A stretch of 64,000 nucleotides of DNA from Calliopum simillimum (Eukaryota; Arthropoda; Insecta; Diptera; Lauxaniidae): the NCBI GenBank assembly GCA_951812925.1, contig OX638370.1, forward strand, positions 42,411,948-42,475,947, written 5' to 3'. The position numbers and the translations under genes were made by a program. Every line of letters starts with the position of its first letter. Position 1 is the stretch's first letter. Positions 43,975-57,309 of this stretch are shown here, piece after piece. A model generated the notes under the pieces. It was not told the DNA's origin, did no database searches, and was given only the letters and a program-made list of their open reading frames with translations.

Positions 43975-45240
43975 GTCAAAGTTGAGAGAAAAGGAGAAAC
44001 AATTTCCTTATAGCCCTACAAGAAGGGCCACCTCTAGAGGGTTTAAATGTATGACCGACCCACATTATTTTTTCTCCCCCAACATTTTTACCAAGCATAC
44101 CTACCTCTTGTCTCTAACCCCTAAGGGGCTTCCATACAAAATTGACATTTTTAGAAAATCGACCCCCACCACTCCCAGGGTGCCCCTAGATGGGTCAGAT
44201 GTATGACCAGCCCCTAATATTTTTTTCTCCTCAACATTTTTTTCCAACATTCTTACCCTCTATCTCTAGCTCTTTAGAAGGCTCCCATACAAAATTGACG
44301 TCATAGCCATAAAAAATATGGAATGGAAATCGTCAAATAGGAACATAACTGCCCAGGAGTCTATCCTAGAATGGTTAAATATATGACTGATCCCCATTAT
44401 CCCCCCTCCAAAGTTTCACATCTTACCTACCCCCTATTTCAAATCCTTAAGTGGGCTCCCATACAAAGTTACGTTTTTTTTTAAACTGCCCCCACTGCCC
44501 TAACTGGACCATAGGTACCCCTAGAAGGGTCAAATGTGTGACCGACCACCATTATTTCTTGGAAAATTTATAAAAACAAAATTTTATGGCAGTCCCTTTC
44601 AGGGTTGAAAATAGGGGGTAAGTAAGTGGAGAAAAATATAGGTCACAAAAAAATAATGGGGGTCGGTCATACATTTGACCCTTCTAGGAATACCCGTGGG
44701 CCAGTTAGGGCAGTGGGGGCATTTTTTAAAAAAAACGTAAAATTGTATGGGAGCCCCTTAAGGATTGAAAATAGGGGGTAGGTATGCTGAGAAAAAACTT
44801 TGGAGGGGGGCTTATGAGGGTCGGTCATATATTGGACTCGTCTAGGAATGAATTCTGGGCAGTTATGGGCCTATTTGACGATTTCCTTTCCATATTTTTC
44901 ATATCTATGACATCTTTTTGTATGGGAGTCCCATAAAGAAACAGAGATAGAGGGTAAGTATAATGGGAAAAAATGTTGGGGAGGAAAAAATACTAGCGAC
45001 CAGTCATACATTTGACCCTTCTAGGGGCACCCAGTGAGTGGTGGGGTTCGATTTCCTAAAAATTTACATTTTGTATGGGAGCCCCCTTAGTGGTTAGAGA
45101 TAGGGGGTAAGTATGCGTGGTTAAAATGTTGGGGGAGGGGAAATAATGTGAGTCGGTCATACATTTGACCCCTCTAGAGGTGACCCCTAAGCATTTGTTG
45201 GGCTGTATGCAAATTTTTTCTCTTTTTCTCTCACGTTTCA
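43975..45240. repeat. Inverted satellite-like array
   Basis: A unit of about 150-180 bp, marked by GGGTCAAATGTATGACCGACC and a TAACCCCTAAGGGGCTCCCA-type segment, occurs four times forward (about 44036, 44188, 44371, 44524). It then occurs four times inverted (about 44650, 44812, 44990, 45145). The axis is near 44590. The short frames here are unit artefacts. Confidence 0.75.
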
Positions 45241-47135
<1,895 letters not shown>

Positions 47136-47456
47136 ATGCCTGCTGCCGTGGAAGCGCGAAACAAAGATTGCCGCAGGTTCCGTGAACAAAACACAAGAAA
47201 GTGGTCGCGCATAGTCACGAATAAGGATTTATTATCTATGCTTGTCTTAACTTCTGATCCTTTCATAAACTCCTTAAGAGAAATACCAAAAAAAAAAAAA
47301 TGAGATAAATTGTGTGCAGAGGCCTTAAAACTAATTATCCCTCCTACAATAGTTCCACAATCACGACCAAATATCTCTCCAGAACCTGAGGAAGATTATA
47401 TTGTATCAGATCAGATTCATCGGATGAAATTGACGATGAAACTGAGTAGTAATTGA
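47136..47456 (+). pseudogene. Unassigned coding remnant with acidic C-terminus
   Basis: From the ATG at 47136 the frame reads MPAAVEARNKDCRRFREQ, KWSRIVTNKDLLSML and TSDPFINSLREIPKKKK. A TGA at 47301 follows an A-run. The same frame then continues DKLCAEALKLIIPPTIVPQS, ISPEPEEDYIVSD. A one-base shift is needed for the end SDSSDEIDDETE and stop, which is a natural acidic terminus. The composition looks like real protein rather than AT noise. It may be the C-terminal part of the transposase of the enclosing element. I do not recognise the family. Confidence 0.45.
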
Positions 47457-48309
47457 ACATTTGCCAAAAAAGAAACAATAAATGTTGGTTTTTATACTTT
47501 TTCTAACATAAAAAATTCTGTTGTTTTATTTCTTTTTTGGTTTTTTGTTTAATTTTTTTTGGAGAGCTATTCAACGATACCAATTTTTGCGGTTTCAAAC
47601 CCACTCTATTAAGATCTTTTTCCTAAATATCTTTTTCCTATATATGTATATGAATTGGAAATATTGAAATAAAATAAAACTAATCTGTATGAAAACCCCC
47701 CCAATGAGCAATTCCCGGTTATGATGGTGATCTATTCCGAGTAAGAAAAAATGTTGCAGACAAAATTGTAGTATTTTTGTACGTAAAACAAGAATCCGCA
47801 ATAAAAATTGGGAGTTTCCATATAAAATTTTGAAGTTTCTTCCGTCAACCGCGGGAGGAAAGGTGTGAGGGTCAAAATTGGTATCGTTGCACTGCCCTCT
47901 TAAAAATATTGGACATGTGTTTTTTATTTTTTTATTTAACGTGCAGCATTAAAATCACTTGACCGTTCCCGAAATTTTGGAACACCCTGTACATCAAAAT
48001 GTTAATAATATGTCGTAATAAGGCTTACACTACCCAAAAATATCAAAAAAATAATTTTGTCCAGCTAGTGACACACTGTGCGTTTGACCTCGATGCGCCA
48101 ACCTTTACCCTCATCCCACCCCCATAATTTTTTTTGCAAACTCATTTTTTTTTCCAACCTCACAAAATTGAGGGGTGTCAAGTATCAAAATGTTGTTACT
48201 AAGGATCTCCATACATTCTTAAAACACCTCTACTGTACATGAAAAAACAAAAATACCACATTCTTGCGTTAAATCGATGAATTTAACTATATGATCCTTA
48301 CATCTGAGG

Positions 48310-49267
48310 CACGGTGATCTTGAACAGTCGATAGGTTTTTTGGCTATGTGGAGAAAATCTGTGAATGGGGTTTCATTTGCATTAGTTTAGTGGTCTGGAA
48401 AATGCAAACCCCGAAATCGTAGCTGATCATCCCCGCGATATATCGCAAAAATACATATCCCATATAAAATAAAAAAAATTCAGAAAAAAAAATGCAACAA
48501 ACAAACATAAAAATAGTTGTTTTTAATGTAATGCTGAATCCGAATCCGGCCTTAGAATTGCTGCATCTTATACGGTTTTTGAGATATCTTAGCCTAAACA
48601 AGGAAAAAAAGCTTACGCTATGTTTTATTGTTGTGTTTTGGAGCTATATAACAGGACGTATATCCGTAAATTCTGATGCAGAAATGGAAAGCTTTAACCA
48701 ATCTTTTAAACCTAATTCAAATAATGTCGATATCTTTATTTTTCTCGGAGATATCCTAACCTAAAAAGTTAAAAAAGTGCAAAAAACGTGTTTTGTCATT
48801 ATTTCAGTCTACGATATTTCAGAGAAAAATTAAGCTATTGACATAATTAAAATGCGGTTTTAAAGAAAAAGATTGCAGCTTTCAGATAATGTATCGAATT
48901 TTGCGAATGAATGTTCTATATTCTAGTTATTTAGCTTAAAAATATAGCAAAAACGGTATTTTTTCCTTGTTTAGGCTAAGATATCTCAAAAACCGTATGA
49001 GATATACATAGCAATTTTAAGGCCAGATTCAGATTCAGCATTGCAAAATACATTAAATATAACTATTTTTAGATATGTTTATTGTGTTTTTTTTCTTAAT
49101 TTTTTTTATTTTAATGGGATATGTATTTTTGCGATATTTCGAGTGGATGATCAGCTACGATTTCGGGGTTTGCATTTTCCAGACCACTAAACTAATACAA
49201 ATGAAACCCCATTCACAGATTTTCTCCACATAGCCAAAAAACCTATCGACTGTTCAAGAGCACCGTG
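48310..49267. mobile_element. Palindromic element with 4-bp TSD (GAGG)
   Basis: CACGGTGATCTTGAACAGTC and the near inverse ending in CACCGTG are flanked by GAGG (48306-48309, 49268-49271). The sister foldback at 31331-31348 reads ACACCTCAGATG without insert, the empty site. The arms of about 330 bp hold GAGATATC(C/T)TA(A/G)CCTAA motifs shared with 404-1718. No gene is present. Confidence 0.75.
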
Positions 49268-50491
49268 GAGGTGTATCACGTGTTCAGCAAACTTATGCAG
49301 GATATCGCGGGGAATATTTTTTTATAAAATTTTAATCATGTTTAACCCCCACGTGCTTAGAACAATTTTAGTGAAATTTTATAGCAAATATTTCTTAAAA
49401 AGGTACAAAAATGACACCTAAAACAGGGGAATATTGAGTTAGTATGCACTATAAAAATATTTGCTATAAAATTTCATAACTAGTTTCTAAACACGTAAAG
49501 GTCGACATTTAAGCCCGAAACCAAAAAAATCGTTAAAATCAATTAGGACTTTTCACATTGCATATTAATTACATCCCTGACGCGCTTACCTAAAGTTTTA
49601 AGAATTTTTGGTCCTTGGTATTTCTTAGGGAAATTTTTAGTAGGATATTTTTGCAAAAATCTTTAACCCATTGTGGCTCAGATTTAGAAAAAGGGGTCAA
49701 AAAGACCCATAAAAACAGGATGTAATAGGTTAATGCATTCTGTGAAAATGATCCTTGTGTGATTTTGTTTTGATCTTGTGAGAACGAGTTTTGTCTAAAA
49801 TGTAGTTTTAGAGTTTTACAGTGGGGTGAAATTTGGAAAATATTAATTGTTAGAAGTGCTTACTGATTTTAACGGTTTTTTTGCTATCGGGATGAAATTT
49901 TGCTTTTTAGTGTTCAGCAACTAGTAGTGAAATTGAATAGCAAATATTTCCGTAGTACATACTGACTCGATATTCCCCTGTTTTAGGTGTCATTTTTGTA
50001 CCTTTTTAAGAAAAGGACAAAAATTACCCACTTGTGGAGGTTGTGCAGGGTTGAAATTTTGTACAATACAAAAATATTTCCCGCAATATCCTGCATAAGT
50101 TTGCTGAACACATGATACACCTCAGATGTAAAGATCATACACATAGTTAAATCCATCGATTTAATACAAGAATGCGGTGGATAAAAAAACTTAAAAAATC
50201 GATTAAAAAATAAATCTGACGTCCCTGAGAAAAACCACGAGACACGGGTATTTTTTTAACCTCATCTTTAAGAATTTTTTGGATTTTCTCATGTTTTTTT
50301 TTTGTATCGAACAGTGTTATCAATGGAAAAATTGATTTTCTTAACTCACTTGAAACAAAACTAATAGCACTTGGAAGCAAAACGTTGTGAGTACGTTTAT
50401 GCTAAAAATGTCAAACTTTATTATGGTGTTGCCAGACTTTAGCTATTGGCTTTAGTGTGGCCAGTTCCCGAAACATATAAAGTACCCCTCG

Positions 50492-53400
50492 TATCCTTAA
50501 TTCAAAAGGTGAGAGTTCAGAAAACAAGGATCTAATTGAAAAAGTTTAAATGTATAGTCTGACTTATATACGCTTAATTGCGTTTTATCTGATGCCTGTA
50601 AATTATTTATAATTTAAAATATTCTTTCGGTAGCAGCATTTGTCCCTGGGAGGAAGAGAGAGCAAGTTCCACATTTTTTTTTTTTTTTCAAACCATTAAA
50701 AGGAATCTTGTACACGGTGTTCTGGAAGGCTAATATTATGGACCAAAAAATGTAGCGAAAATCTGTAAATGAGGTTTCATTTGTACTAGTTTTGTGGTCT
50801 AATTGTAGATAATCATCTCCGCAAAATATCGCAAAAATACATGTCCCATATAAAATGAAAAAAATTAAACTCAACAAATAAATATAAGAGTATAAATTTT
50901 AAATGGATTTTGGAATGTTGAATCTGAACCCGGCGTTGGAATTGCTGCATCTCAAATGGGTTTTGAGATATCTTATCCTAAGCAAGCAAAAAACCTTTTT
51001 TTTTTATTTTAAAGCTAAATAATTAGAATATGATATATTTATCCGAAAAATCCGATACAATATCTAAAAGTTCCAATCTTTTTCTTTCAAACCTTATTGA
51101 AATCATGTTAATAGTTTTATTTTTCCCCGAAATATCGTAGATTGAAATAATGGGAAAACGTGTTTTTGCACGTTTTTAACTTTTTAGGTTATGATACTGT
51201 ATAGGATTTTTCGCATAAATATTTCATATTCTAATTATTTAGCTTCAAAATAAAGCAAAAACGGTTTTTTTCGTATGCTTAGGATGAGATATCTCAAAAA
51301 CCATATGAGATACAGCAATTCCAACGATGGATTCTCAAATTTTGCGAAACTTCTTTTTTTTTTTTTTTTTTAAAGATATTTTAATGTAAGAGCTTGTAAG
51401 AACCAAGATCTTTATATAACATCATATTGGTAGTATTTTTGTGCACTAAAATATTAAATAAAAGTTCATAATAACTTATGAAATAATTAATTTGTGTGTG
51501 TAACATTTTGCGAACCATATTTTCTAAACTAATTTGAGGTCGCTCATTTATTTATTTTTTTTCCAAGGGGCCGTTCTTGATATAATCGACACTTTCGATT
51601 TTTGAGGTTATAGCTCTAATTTTAGAAAAAAATATTTCGAGAAAGCCAATTGTGATCGAATTTTTTATACACTATTTTAAAGAAAAATTCGTACGCTTCT
51701 TTTAAATGTAGCAATAGCTAAAATCATATTCAAATTGGCTGAGTTAAAGTTAAAAGTGAAAGCTGAGCGAAAAGTTCATTTTCATAGTAATTTTTTACAA
51801 TTTTGCAATATTTTTTATGTTTTTATTTATAATTTTAAATATTTTAAGCCCAAATTTACTAAAATCAGATCATATTTTAAAAAGTTATTAAGGTTTCAGT
51901 GAAGTAAGACCATTATGATTTTTTATCGGAAAAATTAACTGGGTCGATTTATATGAAGCAAAAAAATTCTATAGTGTTTAAAATGCTTAGAATCGTACGA
52001 AGTGCACGTGTGAATTTTTTTAGAGTTAAAAAGGTCTGAAAAAATTTATAAAAACTTTTATACATCGAACGATTTTAACCATTTTAAGCCTTATTCACTT
52101 TTTTCGTAAGAGCCTTCCTTTTAAGTAAACGTACGCTTTTCCGACCACGTAATTGAAAAACATAAAAAAATCGACTTTTGGAACCGGATATTATTTTGAA
52201 TTTTTCAACGCAGCATTTTTTAGAAGAACATAGTCTTTAGTTTTAAGCAACTTTATCCGATTTTACTATCAAATTGTTTGCAATTAAATAAATAAATAGT
52301 ATAGTAAAAATACAAAAAAGTGTATTTGTATAAACTATTGTCCAAAAAATCGTGTTTTATTTGACTTTAATATGAAAAGATGTAAAAACAACTATAAAAC
52401 TGAACGAATATGATATATTTGCAACTCTGAAGCTAGAGCTAGGGGGGAGGGGCAGCTGCCCCCCTGTCCCCATTACGTGTGCCCTTGCCTTTATATTTAT
52501 TTTTTGAGTTTCTGAATTGCAATCGAAGTGCATTATAACAATAGGAAATAGTTTTATATCTCTATGATTTGAATCATATGGCTAAGTGGATCTTATAGAA
52601 CTGAAGGCTATAATATTTTAGACGAGAAACTGACTTAGTACTTTTCACTTCTATAGGGAAAAAATTATTGTATTATTTATAATGAATGAAAAACTCTTCT
52701 AGCTATCAATCTTAGACTTGAGCAAGTTGTCAAAGTCATTCAAATGTCAAAATAATTCCGTTTTGCTTTGATCGTTCATAAGAAGAGAATGAAAATAATA
52801 AAAGAAAGCAGCACTTACTACTCAATCCATTCCATTCGCTCGTTCAATTGCAAAACGTAAGCATGAACTTTGGACAGAGAGGGACAAAAATTAGTTTATT
52901 ATGAAAATTAAAGTAAAATGGAGTAGAATATTCCGGGTGTTTTCAGTTATTTTTGTATTGCGAAAAGTGTTCAATGGCTAACACCAACTTCGATTAAAAA
53001 CAATTTCATTTGATTTTGCAAGATTTTATTGAAATTGAAATTTGTTTTGCAATAATCCTAATAAAACATTTCTTATCTTCTCTTCTTATACGAGCTAAAA
53101 TTGCATGTTTATAAATCTATAAATATATAAATATATATGTGCCCAAATTTTTCTCGAGAACGGATGTAGCGATTTTAATGAAACTTTGGAAAAAGATGCA
53201 CTCTAGCATAAAACGGAGAATAAACAAGGTTTTATTTTTATAATTGCCCACTAGGGGGCGTGGCACCGCCCTAAATTTTAAATTTGATCTAGTCATAACA
53301 ACAAGAACAACTGGCTTTACCAACTCAAACAACTACACACAAAAAAAAGGGACATAATATAAATGAAAAATTTATTATTAATAACGAAAAAATTCATCGA

Positions 53401-53624
53401 ATTTGAGCCGAGAACAGCATTCATTGACTATAAGTATTTTCAATCATACGTTAAACAAGGCATATGAATTATTCATAAAATGTTAGAATTTTTCTTAAAT
53501 CTAAGAACAAAATTCGTAAATTTTTTTTAATGAATTATTTGTAAAACGTAAGAAGTTGTTCATAAAATCTAAAAACGAAATTCATAAATTTTTTTCTTTT
53601 TTTTTTCATAATAAAAAAATTCGA
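50492..53624. other. Gene-free AT-rich stretch with decayed repeats
   Basis: 50712-51360 is a decayed relative of the 48310 palindrome (ACACGGTGTTCTGGAAGGC, CATCTCAAATGGGTTTTGAG and its inverse near 51300) lacking its right end. 51960-52150 carries the TTTTTCGTAAGAGCCTT repeat also seen at 7600, 35400 and 61940. 52441-52480 has a short G/C-rich patch. 53220-53290 has a GGGGGCGTGGCACCGCCC repeat. 53345-53600 has repeated TTCATAAA motifs. No gene is recognised. Confidence 0.5.
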
Positions 53625-53628
53625 TTAA

Positions 53629-56597
53629 CCCTCTAGTTCCCAAGCGGGCCTGTAGACAGCCTAATTTTAAAAAACTCTGTAAATCGTACGTTATGATTTT
53701 TTGAATTGATTTTTTGCATGTAAAAAGGGAAATCCCCATTTTATTCAATGAGTGCATGCGCATAAAGCTATGATGCGCACAACAGCCGTCATTGCAAGTC
53801 AAAGTTGAAATTTCGTTTAAAAGTGAAAAAATAATTATTTTGTGATTTGTGCTAGTTAAAAAAATTTTTTAAAAATAGTTGTAAAGCTTAACAATAAAAA
53901 AAAAAATTATTGGTAAGTAGCTGTGAAAGTTTACTACAAGAATAGCAATCAAATTGATAAAAAAAGTTATTGTATAACTCTCAGTGGCTCCCAACCGTAC
54001 AATGCCTGTAGGCCGTCTTGGGCAAATAGGAGTAAAAATGTTGTAACGGTCATTGAAATATTTTTTCATAGTTTTTGCATTTTTTGGCCAATTTAAACAC
54101 GAATTTAGGATCATTAGCAATTGTTAAAGATAATGTTGTTGCAAAATTATATATAAATTTTTTTTTTTCTTGTTTCAATTTTGTAATAGTCATTTTTGTC
54201 CCAATTTCAGCACTTCATTTCATATCTACTTATATAGAAATGGAGTACGAGAGATTCATGTAGCTTTCCTCACTTACTGACGAGCAGATAATGCAAGTTA
54301 TGGAAGAATTAGACTCAGACTTTGATACTGACAATGAAATCGACAGTGACAACGATGATCTACTTGATCCACCAAATTTTAGCCTAGATAGCAAGTTGAA
54401 TGAAGCTATTGATGAAGCTCTAAATGAGTCAATATCGGAAGTAGCTACATATGCAGATATTTTAGTAGATGATGACTTCGAAATCCCAGTTGACTGCCCA
54501 TCTGGAAGCACCACCGCACTTAGAGCTGCTTCAAAATCAAAACTTCCAAAACGCTTGCGACTTGAAAATTTTGAGGATGATTTTAACAAAGACGTAAATC
54601 AGATTGAAGAAGAGCCAATTATCGCGCCCGATACATTTTTTGGGTCCGTTTTGGATATCGATCCAAAATGTGATAGTTTTAAGAAAGTTTTGTGGAAGAA
54701 GAGGAACCTGATACTCAAAAGATCTGCTCTCACTTTTCGTGGTACTGAATTGGGAGATGAATTTAAGATGCTTGATACACCTTACAAATGTTTTGCCTAT
54801 TTCTTTGACGATGCAATATGTGACCACATTACAGAACAAACCAATTTATATGCGGCTCAGAAGGACATCGCAACGCCATTTGTCGTAACTTCTGATGAAA
54901 TAAAACAATATATAGGGATTTTGTTTTTTATGTCGGTTTATCGATACCCCAGTGTTCGTTCCTACTGGAGCCAGTACGCGTTTCAAGCTATACAAAACAC
55001 AATGCCACGTAATCGTTTTGACAAAATCCGAAGTAATTTACATTTTAATGACAACAGCAAAATGCCCGAGAAGAAAGCTCCAGATTATGATCACCTGTAC
55101 AAAATTAGGCCAATAATAAAACATTTTAATCACAAATTTCAATCCATACCAATGCTTCAGAGAGTTTGCGTAGATGAGCAAATGTGTGCAACAAAGTTGA
55201 AATCCTATCTAAAGCAGTATATGCCTAACAAACCCCACAAATGGGGCATAAAATTGTTTGTTCTTTCTGATTTGCTGGGATTTTCGTATAGCTTCGAAGT
55301 ATATTGCGGTAAAGGAGACAATGTGGTTCAACCTGGAGCTCCAGATTTAGGTGCATCTTCGAACGTAGTTATCCGACTTTCTCAAACTATTCCGGATATG
55401 AAAAACCATATTCTGTATTTTGATAATTTTTACACATCGCTTCCTCTTTTAGTATATTTACGGTACAGAGGCATATACTCATTAGGAACTATTCGCTCCA
55501 ATAGAATTGCTAACTGCAAGTTGCCTTCTGATATCGACCTCAAACAAAAAGAGCGTGGATATTTTGAAGAGTATTGTGGTTCAATCAATGGAGTAGATGT
55601 ATCAACAACTGTGTGGAAAGATTACAAAGCCGTTCGACTGGCTTCTACATATGTTGGAACGAAACCTTTTAGTGATCAAATAAATTTTAGTTCAACAGTT
55701 CCACGGTTCGATCGGGCTGCCAAAGAATATGTGACAATTGCATGTCCGAATGTAATTAATGAGTACAATCTTCACATGGGAGGCGTAGATTTGATGGATG
55801 GATTCATCGGAAGATACAGAAATCATTTGAAGACTTCGAAATATTCGAATCGCTTATTTTACCATTTGCTTGACTTAGCAATGGTTAATGCATATATCTT
55901 ATATAGACGTATCAATAAGCCAGTAAAAGACGATAAAGAATTCCAATTACCACAATTTCGAGCCCAGGTTGCACAAGTACTATGCTCATTTAAGAATAAT
56001 GATGCACCACAACCTGGGCGTCCACGCAATGTACCTAAAAAGACTAATTCCGGCATAAAGTCATACTTACCAGCCGCTGATATCCGACATGACGGACTGA
56101 ATCATTTCCCAAAATTTTTACCACGCACTGATAAACGGACTTGCAAAAATCCCGGCTGTGCGTCACAAACACAAGTTGAATGCAGATAATGTAATATACA
56201 TCTTTGTTTTTCTTCACAAAGAGACTGTTTTTTTGAATTTCATCACAAATAAAAAGTACATTTTTGCATAAATACACATTTAAGATTTTTTTAAGTTACT
56301 TTATTTTATCTATATATGTTAACATACCATCCTTTTTATTTTATTAAATGAACTGAAATTGTTTTAAAACCTTTTATCTTATTTTTTATGTTTGATTTTC
56401 GAATAAAAGCAAAAAAACTAATATGCAAACCATTTTATTTTTTTTCGACTACTTTCCCAAGACGGCCTCTAGGCCCGCTACCTTTTACGCCCCCTACCCA
56501 TCCAAAAATTTTTTTCCAGAACAAACATTGTTTCTACACTCCAAAACTACCCTCCTATAATTTTTTCAGCTAAAAAAAAAATTTGGGAACTAGAGGG
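53629..56597 (+). mobile_element. Nearly complete piggyBac element, TTAA target
   Basis: Perfect 15-bp ends CCCTCTAGTTCCCAA (53629-53643) and the inverse (56583-56597) are flanked by TTAA (53625-53628, 56598-56601). A 12-bp internal inverted repeat GGCCGTCTTGGG / CCCAAGACGGCC stands at 54011-54022 and 56456-56467, the asymmetric subterminal repeat typical of piggyBac. The 2.97-kb length is usual for an autonomous copy. Its transposase is interrupted by two stop codons. Confidence 0.93.
54240..56252 (+). pseudogene. piggyBac transposase with two in-frame stops
   Basis: The family cuts and pastes DNA at TTAA with a DDD RNase-H-like core. The open part runs from ATG 54291 to TAA 56187-56189 (632 codons). 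Order: acidic N-terminus (DSDFDTDNEIDSDND), then the core with D295 (VCVDEQM), D378 (YFDNFYTSL) and D500 (MGGVDLMDG), all present, then a C-terminal Cys domain. The homologous frame extends both ways. Upstream an in-frame ATG at 54240 is followed by TAG at 54261. Downstream, past the TAA, the frame gives CNIHLCF, QRDCFFEFHHK and a stop at 56250-56252, completing the cysteine-rich domain. So one stop removes the first residues and the other removes half the zinc domain. A protein starting at 54291 would keep catalysis but probably lack end recognition. Confidence 0.9.
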
Positions 56598-56640
56598 TTA
56601 AGCTTTTGACATACAAATTTTACACAAAAACGTCAGAGGT

Positions 56641-56740
56641 GTCTGTAGTGTATGTGATAAGGAGCTAGTTCTCTGCGCTTTGGTTTCCGGGTTCGAACCC
56701 CAATGCGGGTGAAAGTTTTTTTTATTATTTTTTTTTTTAT
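56641..56740 (+). repeat. tRNA-like SINE head (pol III boxes)
   Basis: TGTAGTGTATGTGATAAGG resembles an A box and CCGGGTTCGAACCCC (56687-56701) a B box about 40 nt further on. The region is followed by a T-rich tail. The acceptor and anticodon stems cannot be drawn, so it is not a working tRNA. It starts 40 bp after the piggyBac target site. Confidence 0.4.
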
Positions 56741-57309
56741 ATTAGGAGAATGCTCAAGCTCCAAAGCATTGCACATTCAATATTGGCCTAGAGTAGTATG
56801 TCAGAAGGAAAGTAAGCACTTGATGCTAAAAAAACGCTTTTAAAAGCGCTATTTTTCCTCTTGGGATAATAAATACTTACCACAGCATGCTTCTATGCCT
56901 AGAAGTTTCAGGAGAATACACACACATAGCATGATGGTGTGAGCGACATAGAAAAGAACTTTCAACAATACTTTATTTGAAATTTAGCATAAACAAGTAT
57001 AGAACCAAAAGAAGAAAGTGATAAACGAACTGAAAATAATATTTCAAATTGATGAAACTTTTACTTTAAGTTTATGAACGATTTGTTTAATTTTATGTAA
57101 ACATTTATAAAATTTGTATCTGTAGATTTATGAAACATTGTTATTCGTACGAAAAAATTCTTAAAATTTAAGAACGGAAGGAAGTTCATAAAAAAAATTC
57201 CTCATAGAAAATATTTATGAACATTTTATAACCGATAACCTCCCATCATCAACTATTAAAAGTATTTCAGATGATATAAGTATTTCAAGTAAAAAATAAT
57301 CATAAATCT
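56741..57309. other. Gene-free spacer
   Basis: AT-rich with repeated TTTATGAAC/GTTCATAAA motifs (57070-57230) that match 53450-53600 on the other side of the piggyBac element. The element probably landed in a repeat with these subterminal motifs. No gene is supported. Confidence 0.45.

Noticed and set aside
48344..48764. Mirrored frames on both strands in the 48.3-49.3 kb palindrome
   Set aside because: They arise from the inverted arms of a non-coding element.
52441..52480. G/C-rich patch that might be a regulatory island or G-quadruplex
   Set aside because: Too short, with inverted G and C runs (AGGGGGGAGGGGCAGCTGCC) that pair as a simple hairpin; nothing nearby to regulate.
56641..56715. 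A functional tRNA gene
   Set aside because: Only the boxes are visible; acceptor and anticodon stems do not form.
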